Positions 1 through 13,700 of a DNA stretch of 64,000 bases are shown in pieces. Each line of letters begins with the position of its first letter. Position 1 is the first letter of the stretch. The DNA comes from Anseranas semipalmata. Lineage: Eukaryota; Chordata; Aves; Anseriformes; Anseranatidae. Both the position numbers and the translations under genes were made by a program. The notes below the pieces were generated by a model. That model saw only the letters and a program-made list of their open reading frames with translations, did no database searches and was not told the DNA's origin. The stretch lies in the NCBI GenBank assembly GCA_013399115.1, contig VXAA01003989.1:763187-827186 (forward strand), read 5' to 3'.

Positions 1-1930
1 AGGCATTGTGTGAGGATTGTAGCCTGCAGCACTGCAGTACCTTGTCAACCAAGTATTGCTCTTGAATTTAAATAAAGATGATAAGACCATGACCTAAGCA
101 GGAGATGAATGCAAAAATCCAATGTTGTTCTCTGTACATTCAACATTTATATATTGTTGCTTGGTTTTTGGAAATGGTAAATAAAAATTACTGTTAGTAA
201 GTATGGAATTTATTAATGCTGAGGCTTTCTTGTGAGAAATGTTCTGACAGTTTGTAGTATCCTCTTGCAATTTATTCTCTGTATAATGCATTTTTCAATG
301 AGGTTTACTTTTGATTTTAAAGTGGCTGATATAGTTTTTGAAAACTGCATTGTTATCCTGCTGGGTTATTAGTGCTCTTTTGAGGCCCCAAAATAGTAAC
401 TAGTTTTATACTGCTACATGTGCTATGCTGTATTCTTAATTTTTCTTGGTGTTGACTTAGCTGTGTTACAAAAAGGGAAGAAAAACATGCATGTAATTCC
501 AATTTGTAAAATGAAAAAGAATTGAGTAGAGGGTTGGCATTTACTGTTTATATGAGACCACTTGACTTTATTTTTGCCCAAGGCAAAGCTCAAGGCAGAA
601 AACATGATGGAGGTTGCTGGAGGGGGGAAAGCAAGAGAAATACCCTTTTTTCATCTTTTTTTTTTTTTTTGAGATCTTTATTGCCTACAGATTGTGATTA
701 ATAGAGGAAGAGTATAGATGCATTTTAACATCTTCAAATCTTCAGGTGATCAAGAACACACACAACTGTATTTGTATTGTGGACTACTTGGAGCTCATAA
801 TTAAAGTAAAATGTCATTCTAAGACACATTAGTCAGAAGCAATTTAATTATAAATTTATTAATGGAAGACTTGCTATTTCTGAATATTCAATGTAGAGGA
901 ACTACAAGGAGACATCCATAAGACACTAATTAATTCTTATAGAATAAAATCAATTCTTAGTCTTGAAACATGTCAAAATTTTCTTAATTTATATTAATAT
1001 ACTTTTCTTGAGGGGGGGGAAAAAAAGGCAGAATGGAAATACATCTCCCGTGCAATTGATTGAATTAATACTTCTGTAAACTTAAAGTTGTGTCTAGGCT
1101 AACCAAGCATAGATGTGCATTTCTACAGTTGCTGGTGGTGACAATGCTAGATGTTTGTAATGGACTTGTTTAAGTATTCATGCTTGTTTGTGTGAGTGCA
1201 GTGCATGTGTGCTATTACAAATTGTTCTGTCTCAGTTGTGGCTGCCTCAACTTTCTGGAACAGCACCATTTGTAGAATCAAAAATGTCCATAAATATATA
1301 AAGTACTTCATAATACATGGGAACAAGAGATAAACTTACTACCCGCTATTATTAACTTCTATAATTTCTTTTGCTACTTTTTTTCTACCATTCTTGTAGC
1401 AACCCTCTTCTTATCCTCTGTAACTTTACAAGTCACTCCTCTTTCTTGGAAAATGATATTGCACCATCTAAAACTGGCTAGTTAAAATCATATTACTTAG
1501 ACATCTGTTTGTAATGTCTTAAGGAAAGAATAATCAGATATAAAAACAAGTTTTTGTGCCAGAAGTTTTGGATGCAAGGGTAAAGGAGGAAAGAACAAAG
1601 GTAGAAAAACAGAGAGAAGGATTTTAAGGTAATTAATTTATGGTATCCTGTTTAAATATTTGTTTATTAAATACATGTTTGTTTCAAAACATGTAAGACT
1701 ATTGGAGTGGATGTATCCAGGATGACAGTTTATCACTCTTTTCAGTCTATCTCATTATTTAGTGAAAAAGTAGATTTCACCACCTTTAGCAGCAAATGTT
1801 ACACAAAAAAAAATCGATTTTGTGAATTATGAAAAGATCTGTGTAGTGTCATCAAAATGACTTAAAATATAACAAAACATCTTTTTTTTTTTTTTTTTTA
1901 AATCATATTTGAAGCTGTAAAACTTTAGAA

Positions 1931-2220
1931 TGTAATGAACCTCTGGAGGTCATCTAATCCAAGCTCCTGCTCAAAGCAGGTCTCAATAGATCAGATTGCT
2001 CTAGGGACATGGCCATTTGACTCTTGAATATATCCAAGAGTGGAGGTCCAGTGGCCTTTCTGGGCAACCTATCTAGTAGTGGACCCCCCTCACAGAAAAA
2101 AAGAAATGTGTGTGTGTGTGTGTGTGTATAATTGGAATTTCCCATGTTACAAACTGTGGCCATTGCCTCTTGAGGCTGAACAGCTCTCTCAGCCTCCCCT
2201 TGTATGCCATATGCTCTGGC
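1931..2220 (-). mobile_element. CR1 LINE 3' part, antisense
   Basis: On the + strand the piece begins with the tell-tale antisense CR1 end (cctctggaggtcatctaatc). It continues through the degraded 3' untranslated region into the ORF2 terminus (aggctgaacagctctctcagcc). A TG microsatellite has expanded inside it at 2107-2126. It abuts a sense-oriented CR1 reverse-transcriptase piece at about 2221. Confidence 0.75.
2107..2126. repeat. (TG)10 microsatellite
   Basis: Ten perfect TG units inside the antisense CR1 fragment, likely expanded from the A-rich CR1 sequence next to it. Confidence 0.9.
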
Positions 2221-2640
2221 CCTCGGACTAACCTGATTCCTTTCTATGATGAAGATGTAACTGGCACTGTGGACAAGAGGAGGGCAGTGAATATTGTATG
2301 CCTTGACTTTAGGAAGGCCTTTGACATACTCTCCCACACTCCCCTTCGCACCAGATCAGTGAGATATGGACAGGATGAATGGAAGATAAGGTGGGGGGGA
2401 AAATTTGCTTACGTGATCAGTGGTGCATAGCCCAGCTGGCAGCAGTGTCCCTCAGAGGTCAATACTGTTTAATGTCTTCAGGAATGACCAACGGGAGTAT
2501 ATTCTCAGCAGGTTAGTGGACAACAGCAAACCGATGGTAGAGGGGAGCGGCATCAGTAGGCTGGATGGCAGGGCTGCTATTCAGAAGGACCAGGTCAGGC
2601 TGGAGAAATGGGCTGATGGGGAACAAAAAGTATGCAGGTA
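2221..2640 (+). mobile_element. CR1 LINE reverse-transcriptase fragment, sense
   Basis: Interrupted translations show CR1 ORF2 landmarks in order: a VDK-RAV--VCLDFRKAFD palm motif near 2265-2325, SSVPQRSILFNVF (a degraded GVPQGS-LGP-LFN block) near 2437-2478, and a RLEKWADG segment near 2597-2622. Frameshifts and substitutions make it a dead copy. It lies head to head with the antisense CR1 3' part, which suggests one rearranged insertion. Confidence 0.75.
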
Positions 2641-2790
2641 AAAGGGCTTTTAGGACACTAGAGTAGAAGAAATTGTTTTATCAGTGGGGGATCACGAATT
2701 TCGATTCAGTGTACTTCAGTGCTTCTAATACAAGGTAGAAGTTGATTTTGAGTTCAGGCAAATAACAAGTGTGTTCAGTGGTGTGTCAAA

Positions 2791-2842
2791 ATAAGGAAAT
2801 TGGTGCACTCATAAAGATAAGGAAATTGGTGCACTCATAAAG
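2791..2842. repeat. Perfect tandem duplication of a 26-bp unit
   Basis: The 26-base unit at 2791-2816 (starts ataaggaaattggtgcactc) is repeated without change at 2817-2842. It looks recent and may be length-variable. Confidence 0.95.
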
Positions 2843-4441
2843 TCAAAAGTCAATAAACCCAATCTGACATGTTTAGCCTTGGTATAATGTTGCGGTTTCT
2901 GAGAACCTATGTAGTAAATATTTCAATATTTATTTACTAATCTTTTCCAACAACTGTTTCCAATAGTGACACAGATTTTCTGTCCAGGTGTCTGTGTCTA
3001 AGTGCAACTTTCAACTATTTGTGTGCAGCCTCTAAGATAGCAGGGCCATGATTTATACAGCCACAGGGCTTAGTTCCTACAGCAATTAAAATAAGATTAT
3101 GTAATGTACATATTCTCAAAAGAAACTTTGAAGATTTTTCGAGGCTTTTGTACTTGTTTGTTTTGTAAGTTTCTCAGGTCAGTGGGCATTCATGTGTTAT
3201 GAAGTCATGAAACATAAAGGGTATTCTTATTTAATGTTAAGTACATAATGCTAACATGGCTACCCTTTTCCTTTCATCCATTTTGCTTAGTTTATTCAAA
3301 ACACCTTTGCTAAAGTTACCCTTGTCTCCTTCACCCTAAATGTATCATACCATCTCTTATTTGAATCTCCTCGTTGACTCTGCATATATTTTTTGCTTTT
3401 TGGTATCACGTTTAATGTTCAACCTAATCTTAACTCAGTGAGATCTCAGCTTTAGTTTCTGCTTTACTTTTGCCCTTCTTTACACTTACATTCCAGTCAA
3501 TCCTCTTATCTTTCTGCTTCCACTGTTTTCTCCCTTATGTTTGACTCTTGCTCCCTTCAGATCCTCCTAAACATTTTTTTAGACAGTGCTCATGGAACTG
3601 ATAGGCTTTCCCGTATCCATCCTGCTTTTTGATGTGTTTTCATTTTCCTTGTCTCACTTTGGCTTGGATTATGTTGCTTTGACCTCATCCTTCACTGAAA
3701 CTATGAAACTGGACAGTGGAGTCAAAAACTGCGTGCAGGCCTCCTTTTAAGGCTGTGTGAAAGCAGGAAGGAGCCATTGAAACAGCTTTCAGGAGCTTGG
3801 TATCTGTCCCTTTCTGCTTAAAAAGGGCATGCGAATATAAGATACCATCATAAACAGTTTTAGTAATAACTTTGTAGAACCTGGAAAAAAAACAGTACAG
3901 GCAATCCAATTGCATGGGTAAATTAATGTATACAGCTATAGCTAATTATCTGGCTTTTAGAATGTGCATACCCCCCATTTTAAGCAAGGCATGTGGAGAA
4001 CGTATTTGAATCCGAAATAGTGAATGAGGTTACAAAGGTTAGTTTTCTGTCTCTTAATATGTCTTTCAAGGTACTGTGTAAGCAGAATTTTTAATAAATT
4101 AGAGTTTACCAGTAAGTTATATAGTAGACATTTCTCTCTTCCTTCCTTTCCTTTCTTTCTCATAAAGGACTTCTTCATAATAAAGGGAGCAAGATATAAA
4201 TCAAAAGGTTTTTGTTTCTGAACTGATCAGAACTTTTAATAATAAAAGGTAACTTTAAAAAGTATCTGCCAATATGTAATATAAGGCAATAATAAATATA
4301 AGGTATATTCATAAGGCATCATCATATAAATGATTTATAAAGTATATTCCTAGCCAGAGCAGTTCCTTCACAGTGAATTTGGAGGAGAAAGGAGAATTTG
4401 GATGATGAGGATAACATTGTTTTCTCAGAAAGTATGGGATA

Positions 4442-4708
4442 GCCTATAGTATAAAAGTCTGAATCATATATATTCTCACTTTTATTTCTTCTTTAGGTAC
4501 CAGTTTTCTACTTTACTGACAGGATTGCCTATAGTATAATAGTAATAGTTTAAAGTGATAACGTGTATGATTCAATTTCTTCTTTATGTATCAGTTCTCT
4601 AGTTTACTGATGGAATTGCCTATAATGTAAAAGTAATAGTCTGAACCATACACATTATCACTTTTATTTCTTCTTTAGGTACCAGTTCTCTAGTTTACTG
4701 ACAGAATT
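4442..4708. repeat. Three-copy minisatellite, unit about 85-91 bp
   Basis: Units begin with gcctata at 4442, 4527 and 4618 and end with gaatt or gatt. Copies 1 and 3 share a pyrimidine tract followed by tttaggtacc, a 3' splice-site-like motif. Copy 2 has tttatgtatc instead. The copies have diverged by substitution and a small length change, so the array is not very young. Confidence 0.85.
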
Positions 4709-6944
4709 TTTTTATTTTTTCCACAAGAAGTATTTAAAAATTTTATTTCTACTTGTTCCTTCTTCTCTGTGGAGGCTTTATATTGCAAACTGTTGCCAGA
4801 TTAAGATTTAATTCTTAAAATCGTGGATACTTAAGATGATAAAGCTTTACTTCATTGAATTATGTTTGTAGTTTCTTTTTATTGTTTGTCTTGGATTAAA
4901 GAAAGAACTATATGGAAGTTGATTTAGGATAATGACGGAACACAACGTTACTTCCCGAATTTTTAAGTCAGCTTTTCCAATTTTTTGTTAGTATTATGCT
5001 TTTACTAAAGTGTATGCGTCTATACATAATACAATATGGAAAAAAATAATAAAATATTTTATACTCAAGCTTTAAATTAAATTATGCTATTTTTATGTAG
5101 TATGTTGTTTAATGTAGTGACAGTATCTTCAGCGCCTCCCAGACTTCTAGTGCACTGTAGGTTTTTCACAATCAATAAAAATATCCAGTAAATTTAGTCA
5201 TTTCCAAAAATGAAGGTAGATCCTCTGATAACTTTGATTTGTTTATTTTTTTTTTCCCACAATTGGAATTGAAAGCCTTGATTAAAAGAAACTCTCTTTT
5301 AGCAGTTTGCATCTGTTTACCATTCTGGTATTTGCTTTCTTACGTAGGGCTCCTTTGCACTAAACATCCATGACTAACTGAAAACAGACACATCTGTAAG
5401 TGTTCAACATGACTGAAAATTAGAAGCTCTATCTTTAAGTGCAATTTATAAAACTAGCTGAAATCTAAAACCAGTGGAAGTAGGGTATGTGCTTCTTTTT
5501 GATACAGTTCTATTCATAGATTTAGATTTGATTTAGCTCATGATATAGACAAAAGTAACAGTTACCTAGAATCTCATTACTTTTATTTTGCAGATCCATT
5601 TATTTTTCCATTAACACAGCTTATGTCCTGATAACTTGACAGGATGACTCCTTTAGTTAAGAGGTCAAATATTAGTTTAGATCAGGCTTCCCTTCTAGAA
5701 AGCTAATTAAGCAGAAAATGGTGCAAGTCTTAGTTGCTTAGGCAGTGCTCAGGAATAGGTCTCAGAGGAGTGAAGATGGGCAATCTCAGGTGGCAGCAAA
5801 TGGAATTATTATGACAGCCTCATTGAGTATTTAGAGCATTGTGACCATATATGACCTTTTTCTAGCCAAAGAGGCAGGATTATATACTGATTTATTAATT
5901 GTTGCTGCCTGTTCAAAGTAACAGTGGAACCTCAGTCAGTGTTCCTAGTAATCACTTACTATGTAAGATATTTAACTTGACTATTAACCTTTCAATTATG
6001 AATTTGATTTTAAATGAATATAGTTAATTTAATAAATCTGTGTATTCTTACCTTTACAGATAACTGTAAAAAAGAAAGAAAGAAAAAAGTACTGAAATTC
6101 AGAAGTTTAATACACAGAAAAAGATTTAAAATGAACAATACTTATAAAAAAATGTTTTGAGAAGCTTAATTTTGGTAAACATATATATGTATTTAGGTAT
6201 TTAATAGACTGTGATGATGCAGTATATTGCAATAATAAAAACTATGTAATAACAGAGAAGCGTACATCCCCTTTGATTTCATAGCTGTAAATTAGAAGTA
6301 AGTGGAAGTCAGTAGAGTTTTATAGTTCTGGATGAGAATTGGTGTTTTTTTTCAAATATTTTGAGTAGAGTTGTAGTTCTTTGGGAGAACACAAAGGATT
6401 AGAATGAAAACGATGAATAAAAACTTTTTAACAGCACTATACCAGAGTTTCCAAACATTTCTACATCAGCGTATACTTTAGAATACATATGTCTGTAGGA
6501 GGAGGAATGGGTATTGAATATATTTTTAATGAAGTGTATGTTCTCCACTTCTGGGTGGCTTTTTGTTCCACTTTCTGAAAGGTTTCATTATCGTTGCTCA
6601 CAGTTGTTGGTGGGTCTGATTGTGAAGGTAAATGTCAGAAATCCAAAGGGTAGTAGGATAATGTGGAGATTAGTATAAGAAAGAAATCCATTAGATGTTA
6701 TGATGAATTATTTGTGAAGCCAGGCTCTGAGTTAGACTTGACAAATTAGATTGGTTGTCCTTCTTATATTAAAATTCACTCTTGCTGAACTCATGAGTGC
6801 TATTTAAGACATTGTTGAAAGACTTACTCACAGTTAAAGATGGAAGTAAGGTGAGGCAATGCACAGCCAAAAATACACTGGGAATGAATCTTCTAGTTCT
6901 GTTATGGTAAAGACTCTGCTTTTAAGTGAAAGCAGGGTCAATTT

Positions 6945-6960
6945 AAAAAAAAAAAAAAAA
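6945..6960. repeat. A16 homopolymer
   Basis: Sixteen A residues in a row. No retroposed sequence is recognisable just upstream. Confidence 0.9.
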
Positions 6961-7903
6961 GTTAAAACTGCTTTGAAGTGTTCTGTATTAAGCTTTCACT
7001 GGAGTCAGTAACAGTAATGTTGAGGAAGAACAACTACCACGTGATGTCTGTGATATGCTGATGTCTTGTCATTATTCTGACATTTTTTATTCCATGGAGA
7101 AATTGTACTGTGTATAATATTAAGTAGATATTTAAGCTACGTTTGCAGACTATTTGTGGTATGCATAAATAACTTTATTTTTTATTACAGAATCACTTAG
7201 TGGCTTTCCATGATGATTTTGTAGATAAAATGATTTGATTAGTACTAAAAATAGCTCAAAGGATTGAGAATCTTTTAGGGAAATTTAGGAATTGCTGTAG
7301 TAAATGGCACCCAATAGTTTATCTTACACATTGGTCAGGATTGTCTGTTTCAGAATATGAAGAAAAGGGTATTCTGGAATAACCTGGTTTGTAAGAAGGC
7401 TTTTTCTTTATCCCACAGAATTGTTGGCTGTTTTGAATAAAGAGGGTTTAATTTATTTAACTTTTTCTCCGAATGTAACTGAATGCCTCATATCATGCTA
7501 TTCACAGATTATCGTAATGATGAATTTTGGTACACATACATTCATTCATAAAGCACTGATCATGGAACACCGCTGACATAACAAAGCCTTTTCATTTATT
7601 TTTTTTAGTGGCTACATTTAATTTGGGGTGATCATTTGGAGCAGAAAGATTTTGTATTAAATTATACTTGTATTAATTGTCGTAGTGGGAGAGAAAGTGG
7701 GGGATGTAGGGTTCCTAAACATATTTTTGTTGCAAGTTGAGGTTTCCTATGAAATGACTTTACCAAATATCAAATAAAAATAAGAAACTGCATTAAGACA
7801 ATACACATCGAATAAAACATCGATATAGGAGTTAGTTTAAAAACAAGTCCGAAACATTACAACTGGTTTCATATAAGTTTTTGCTTTCCCCTTATTCCTG
7901 TAG

Positions 7904-8065
7904 GAAGACCGGGTGGTGAACCATCTGGCAGCAAAGATCATTGAAAATGTTTGCACTACTCTCTCTTGCCATGCACAAGGATTTATTACAGGAGAAATTG
8001 GACCTGTCTTATGGTACCTTTTCACACATTCTACAGTAGATTCTTTGAAGATAACTGCTATTTCG
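7904..8065 (+). CDS. ULK4: ULK4 exon A (54 codons, phase 0 to 0)
   Basis: This exon encodes residues 1-54 of the joined fragment, beginning EDRVVNHLAAK and ending DSLKITAIS. It contains the well-conserved FITGEIGPVLWYLF stretch of the ULK4 armadillo-repeat region. The acceptor is a pyrimidine-rich run ending cctgtag, just before 7904. The donor gtaaga follows at 8066. The exon is exactly 162 bases, so both borders fall between codons. It is preceded by at least 7.9 kb in which I recognise no further ULK4 exon, so the upstream neighbour is probably outside the window or too diverged or short for me to spot. The reverse-strand reading frame over the same bases is a shadow. Confidence 0.95.
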
Positions 8066-11000
8066 GTAAGAAATTTCATTTCATGATATAGAAATGTTTG
8101 GGGTTTTATTCTGGAAAGTATTTTGTATTGAAACTGAAGTGTTTTTGAGCATGCTTTGTGTGTATGTGTATTTCATATTATATTGAAATGTACTTAAACA
8201 ACTGAAAAGTGCATGTATTGCAGTCCAGTTTGATTGTGTTTCTCTTACTTGGTGTAAGAATAGACCAATATAACCTGTCTAAAAGGGCTAAAAGATGGTT
8301 CAGGAAGATGTGTCAGTCTAGTTGGCTTGCAGCATTTTGATTCATATTTTTATTCCTCTTTGTGGCAATATCTTATAGAAGTTACACAGCCCTTGTTCAT
8401 GTTGTTCTACATTCCCTGAGATAACCTGTAATTGAAACTTAATATATCCACTCATGTTGAAAACAAATGTATGGAAAGTCCTTGCAATTCATCATTTTCT
8501 TGAGCATATGTTTTCTTATGCTGGTGATCATGACTTCTGTTTGAAAAAAAAAATAATTTTTCAAGGAATCAACAAATTCTTGCAAAATTGAAATTTCTTT
8601 TTTATATGTTTTATCTGAGAAGTGTTTATTCTGTTTATCACAGACTTGCATAGAAGACTTATTTGAAATCATCATGTTATGTTCTGTACAATTGTTGGGG
8701 CTAGTCTTTGCCCTGAAGAATCTATAAGTTAATATAGGATGATAGTAAGACAAACCAAGAGCTATGACATGTGAGCAAAAGGTTTGGAACAAAAAGATTT
8801 GTGAGGTAGACAGTATTTAGCAGGGCTGTGAGTTTAACCATATTTCTTGTTTACAAAACAAAAGCTTTAGCCACCAATACAGGTAATCTTTCAGAGCTGA
8901 ACAGTAAATTGACTTATTTTAAATGAAGTGTGATAACTGGATGCTGACTTCCTGAGTAGTGCTCAGGCTCACTAATTAATTTCTGTTGGCTTCCCAGATG
9001 GAAAATGGTAAAGTTGCTGCTGCAGTAGTATGCACTTAGATACATCTAGCACTGAGGTAGTAAATGAGAGAGAATTAAAAACATCTTTTAAGTGTGGCTG
9101 ATGAAATAAATGGTAGAAAAATATAAAATTTTTAGAAAATACATTTGTATTTATGAAATACTGACCTCAACATGTGTTTTTGGCAAACGCTTGCATGGAA
9201 AATGTACTTCTCAAACACTGGGAAAATGTGTTGACCTTTTAGAACAGTACATTTTATTTAGTAAAATACATGTTACAGAAGCCTTTGTTCTGGGGTATCT
9301 GAATTCTTTGTAAGAGCTTGGTCTTAAGACTATTATGGGTAGAGGACTGCCAGTCTCTAAAAATATGAAATACATGTGTAACCTTTATACAGTACATTTA
9401 TAGCTTACACCTGCTTGTGAGTCTGGCTTTTAGGCTGATTTTACAGAAGGGCTTTTTTTGAGACCTTATCCATTTGATGGTGAATTTTATGCACACATCA
9501 TGACTGTATATGTGACAAAAAACTGGAGATTAGCGTTATGATTTCCTTTACTTATTAAGTATTTAAAGAAGTCTGCTCAATCTGCTCTTGTACCACAACT
9601 TTTGCCATAAGGGATGCTTTCTATCTTGTGCTTTCAGTTCTTGTCAATCATTAGACTGGGCAGTTATTTGTTTGCTGCTAGATCATAGCTCTTTCTCATT
9701 CAACTTGTCCTTGAAATTTTCCTCCTGATTCTCTGCTATCCACTTGGAAAATTTTGTTCAGAAGTTACCATTCCCTTGACTCCTACACTAGACACCTCTG
9801 GTAGAGGCTACTGGGACAGTTGCGGCTGTTCTGTGTGCTACAGGGAGCAGCATATCTCAGAGAAACTACATTCAGCTACTGAGAAAGCAAGGTCATTAAA
9901 GGAAATGTCAGTGGGCTTTCTTTACCATGCTATTGAAAAGTTAGTTTCTTCTTGGGTGATTTACTATGCTTGAGGTAGGCAAGAGCTTTTTTTCTGCTCA
10001 GTAAGAAGCAGGAGTTACACTTCTGATTCTCAGAAGACACTTCTCATCAGTGCAACCTGTTAAAGCTTTTTGTAGCAGTCAGCTCAGAGATCAGTATCAT
10101 TACTGCCATGTTATTTGCACACTTTGCCCTCAGGTGAAGTTTGTGGTGACTATGAGAAGGGAGGGTTGTCATTTGTCCCTGTCTATCCTCAGCCTCTTTG
10201 AGATACCAGATCATTCCATCCTCCCAAGGCTGTAAGGTTGAGGTGAACCACGGATAGATGTTTTCTTTGTCAAAGTATTTATGCTGTGGGTAGCTAGCCT
10301 TTCTTAAGCACTACTGGAGTTGCCTTTTATTCCGTAACATCTGAGAAGACGAGCCTCATGCATTTTCTATGGAAGGTAGGAAAAATGTTTAAGAGGAAGA
10401 TAAAACCTGAATTGCGTATTGTAGCCTAGATGATTTCCTCCCTCCCCGCTTTCTTTTTTTGTGTATCCATTGACAGCTACTACTATTTACTAGTCAGTGA
10501 GGCTATTTTAACTCAGTTCAGTCCAACAATGCTGCATTTGTGTTGTCTCTTCCAAGCGAGGAGGTTGAATGTTTCATAGATTTTTGGGTTACTCTACTCA
10601 GTTCCTTCACCTGTCATCACTGCAGCTGTGATAGAGCAAAGTGATCGGCATTGGCTTCTTGTTCAAGCAGGTAGGTTAAATGTAGTGACATGTATCGCAG
10701 GTTACCATATTTAAATTGTACTTCAAAACTGAATCATCTGGCACTCCTGGGTTGGCTTTCATTAGCTTTGCAATGATATTGTCATTTTTGCCAAGCTCTT
10801 ACCCCCTTGATTTTTTTTTTTAATTTTAATTTTTTACTTTTCATGCAAATTCAAAGTCATAGTTGTCAAAACTTATTTGTCCTCAGGAACTACTCTGTAA
10901 GCCCTCTTATAGGGGGCATATGCTAGTACCAAGATGTGGTTTTTAAGAGGTCATGACAGCTGCAATTACCAGGATTCTCTAGGAACTCAGGTGATTTGTT

Positions 11001-12897
11001 AGCTGTCCTTTCTATTAATTTTTGTCTGTCAAGCCCAGGTTCCTTAGCAGTGCATGCTTTAGTGTGCAGGCCAGCAGTTTAAAGAGATGACCAAGTTGTG
11101 TCTGCACACTGAGTTCTGCTGAGGCAAAAATGTCCTCAACACCTTGTGCTCGAATACGTGCAAATCCACAGTATAAATGTTCATAAGGAGTATATAAGCA
11201 AAAAAAACCCCACCTGTTTCCAACATATTTTTTTTCCCCTGAAGGCAGCAGGCTCACTGGAGATCATACCTTTCCCTTGGGTAGTTACTGAGGTTGCAGT
11301 CTTGCTAGAGGTAGGGCTTGCTCCAGGTAAACATACTGGAGAGCTTTGAATGAAAGCAGCAGGGAGGGGGACTGCAAGAGTATGAGACATTCAGACTTCT
11401 ACATCATTGGTCCAACTGCTCCATTTCTTGTTTTTCTTGTCTTGATGGAAATTATTGCTATCTATGTAGCAGATTCCATCGCCTCCTTCCACACAGATCA
11501 TTTCACACAAGTGTGCTTTTTGTCTAAAGTTTTCTGGATTTTCCCCTGCGCTGTTTTGGGGATTGTGCCCTTTATTGAAAGTCTGAGGTATAATTATTTC
11601 ATTTTGTGTACGAAGCGAGTTGGACCAGTAAGTTTCTGAAGTAAAATACACTAAGATGGTCCTCTAATCCTTTTGCTTCTTTGTAGCGAAACACCAAAGG
11701 AACAAGAGGGTGAACTTTGTATCTATTGGATTTCTTAGTCAAGACCCGATACAAATTATGGTTATGTGTTAATACTGCTGAGGTGTTTGGGCATATAATA
11801 TTAGCATTAGTAAATACTCAACTATTTGATATTGAAATCTAGCACAGGTAGATCTTTTCCAGTTGAAGTTAATAGAAATTTAAGTAACATACTATTTCTT
11901 TAAGTAGCACGCTAATGTGTTCTCAGGTTCTATTGTACTATACAGTTTCTACATTCATTAAATAATCACTGTAGCATACTGTTGCCATAGATATGTAGGC
12001 ATTTTTATGCTGCATGACCATGTAAATTGAGATCATGTTCTATTATGTTTTATTATGCAATCAGTCCTGCCTTGTTTAAATGTATCGTGAAGAATTTATT
12101 CTTGACTAATGTGTATATTCACATACAAAAATATATTTCTGTTTAGAAATACATGTGCTGTATCTTTACCTAGAGCTAGCAGGCTGTCTGCAAAGCGTAT
12201 CAGCAGTAGGGCACTAAGGAATTTTACTTATGATTATTTCTATCAGTTATAAAAATGTATCAAGAAGATTTTCAGTCTTCAGTCTCTGGAGTCAAAAAAT
12301 GACACTTCTCATTGTCCTACCTGTCAGAGGTGGCAAATGGGGATTATGTCTCGGTATTTTTGCTCACTTTGGAGTCCAGCCAGCCTCAGGTAAATATCAC
12401 AGATTTTGCCTGTAGGAAAATTATATCTTTTATTGTTTTGCTAGACTCAGAGAAGAAATAACTTGGTAAGATGCCAAAGTGACATTTTGACAAGCTCAGC
12501 AGCAAGGATATTTTCTTTCCAGTATACTGAAAGTTATATCCTCATTTTTAAAAAATAATTATTCATTTTTAAGAAGTAGCTTCTGCTGGAGGAAAAGTAA
12601 CTATTTGAAACATAAGCCACTTAAATGGGAAAAAAAAATGGGAGAGCTCAACACAATTTTTTTTTTCCTGTTTTTTCTTAAATAATTGATGCTGAATAGC
12701 TTCTTTCAGAGATTTGGGTATCACAAATGCATTAAAGCATTCATTCTCAACCTTGAGAGACATGGAGTGCCTCCTGAAAGGGTGAATGTTACCCAGTTAC
12801 CACATGGCATGTAAGACCAAGAGGCAATGGATAAGGCACAAATGATGTTAGGGTTGGAGCTGCTGGGAGAAAAGCTGCAGCCTTAAGGCTGTGTGGA

Positions 12898-13700
12898 TGT
12901 GGTGGTTTTACCCTGCTGGGCAGCAACTCCAACACAGCTGCTCTCTCACTCCCCCTCCTCAAAGGAAAAAAGGGAGAAAATACGATGGAGAAGGGCTCAA
13001 GGGTTGAGATAAGGACAGGAAGATCACTTGCCAATTACCGTCATGGGCAAAACAGACTCAGCATAGGAGGATTAATATAATTTATTGCCTATCACTAGCG
13101 GACTAGAGCAGTGAGAAACTACAAGCAAACTAAAAACACCTTCCCCCATCCACCCCCTCCTACCTCATCCCCCCGAGCAGCACTTGTTCAAAGACTGCTG
13201 CTGAGAGAGGATGGCATGAGGTCTTCTCTGCTCTTATCTGTTCTAATCATTTCCCGATCCTTGCTCTACTACCTTTTCACCTATCTCCATCTGTTTTCTC
13301 CGGATGCTGATCTACTTAAGTGATTTAGGAGAATTTGTCTTCTATGCCCCATTACGCTTGATCTTCTGCTTCTCTGGTGAAGTGTTGGTTTCATTTATTC
13401 AACAGCGGACTCAGTGACATACTAGCCAACAGGAGTTCAGAGCTTCTCCCCTTGGCTCTTGGTGCGCTGTAGCTTTTCTGCTGTCTCTGAAGCTGCAATA
13501 CAGACCTAAGAGACAGCCATGTCTCTCCCATGAGATTTGCTTGGAGGTGATCTAATGGCCTTGTGGCTATGGTCACCCTTTTTTGACTAGGTCTGTAGTG
13601 GGGACCTAAGGCACTGGCAACTCCACATACACTGTGTTAGCACACCAACATCTCTCCTGTTACTTTGGCACAGTCTGTCCCTAGGTCCCAACACTTCACT
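12898..13700. mobile_element. Degraded avian endogenous retrovirus LTR (solo, right end uncertain)
   Basis: The left end tgtggtggttttaccctgct, followed by a CTCACTCCCCC-type stretch, a gttgagataaggacag segment, an accgtcatgggcaaaacaga segment and a C-rich block (13140-13180), follows the order known from a common bird LTR family (TguLTR5-like, from memory). The part after about 13200 is less certain, and the end near 13700 is a guess. No internal retroviral coding sequence is next to it. No target-site duplication could be recognised, so it is old or truncated. Confidence 0.6.

Larger units (their letters stand above)
1..7903 (+). other. Intron (or upstream non-coding) sequence before exon A
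   Basis: AT-rich sequence with no recognisable exon. It holds a rearranged CR1 (1931-2640), a 26-bp perfect direct repeat (2791-2842), a three-copy 90-bp tandem repeat (4442-4708), T18 at 1882-1899 and A16 at 6945-6960. Because exon A starts in phase 0 behind a clear acceptor, at least its 3' part is a ULK4 intron. I could not identify the preceding ULK4 exon here. Confidence 0.8.

Noticed and set aside
8439..8792. 117-residue reverse-strand open frame
   Set aside because: Intronic, no recognised family, composition typical of AT-rich chance frames.
11346..11651. Overlapping open frames on both strands, about 90 residues
   Set aside because: The + frame has a hydrophobic stretch, but there is no homology I recognise and no support from splice sites in the ULK4 context.
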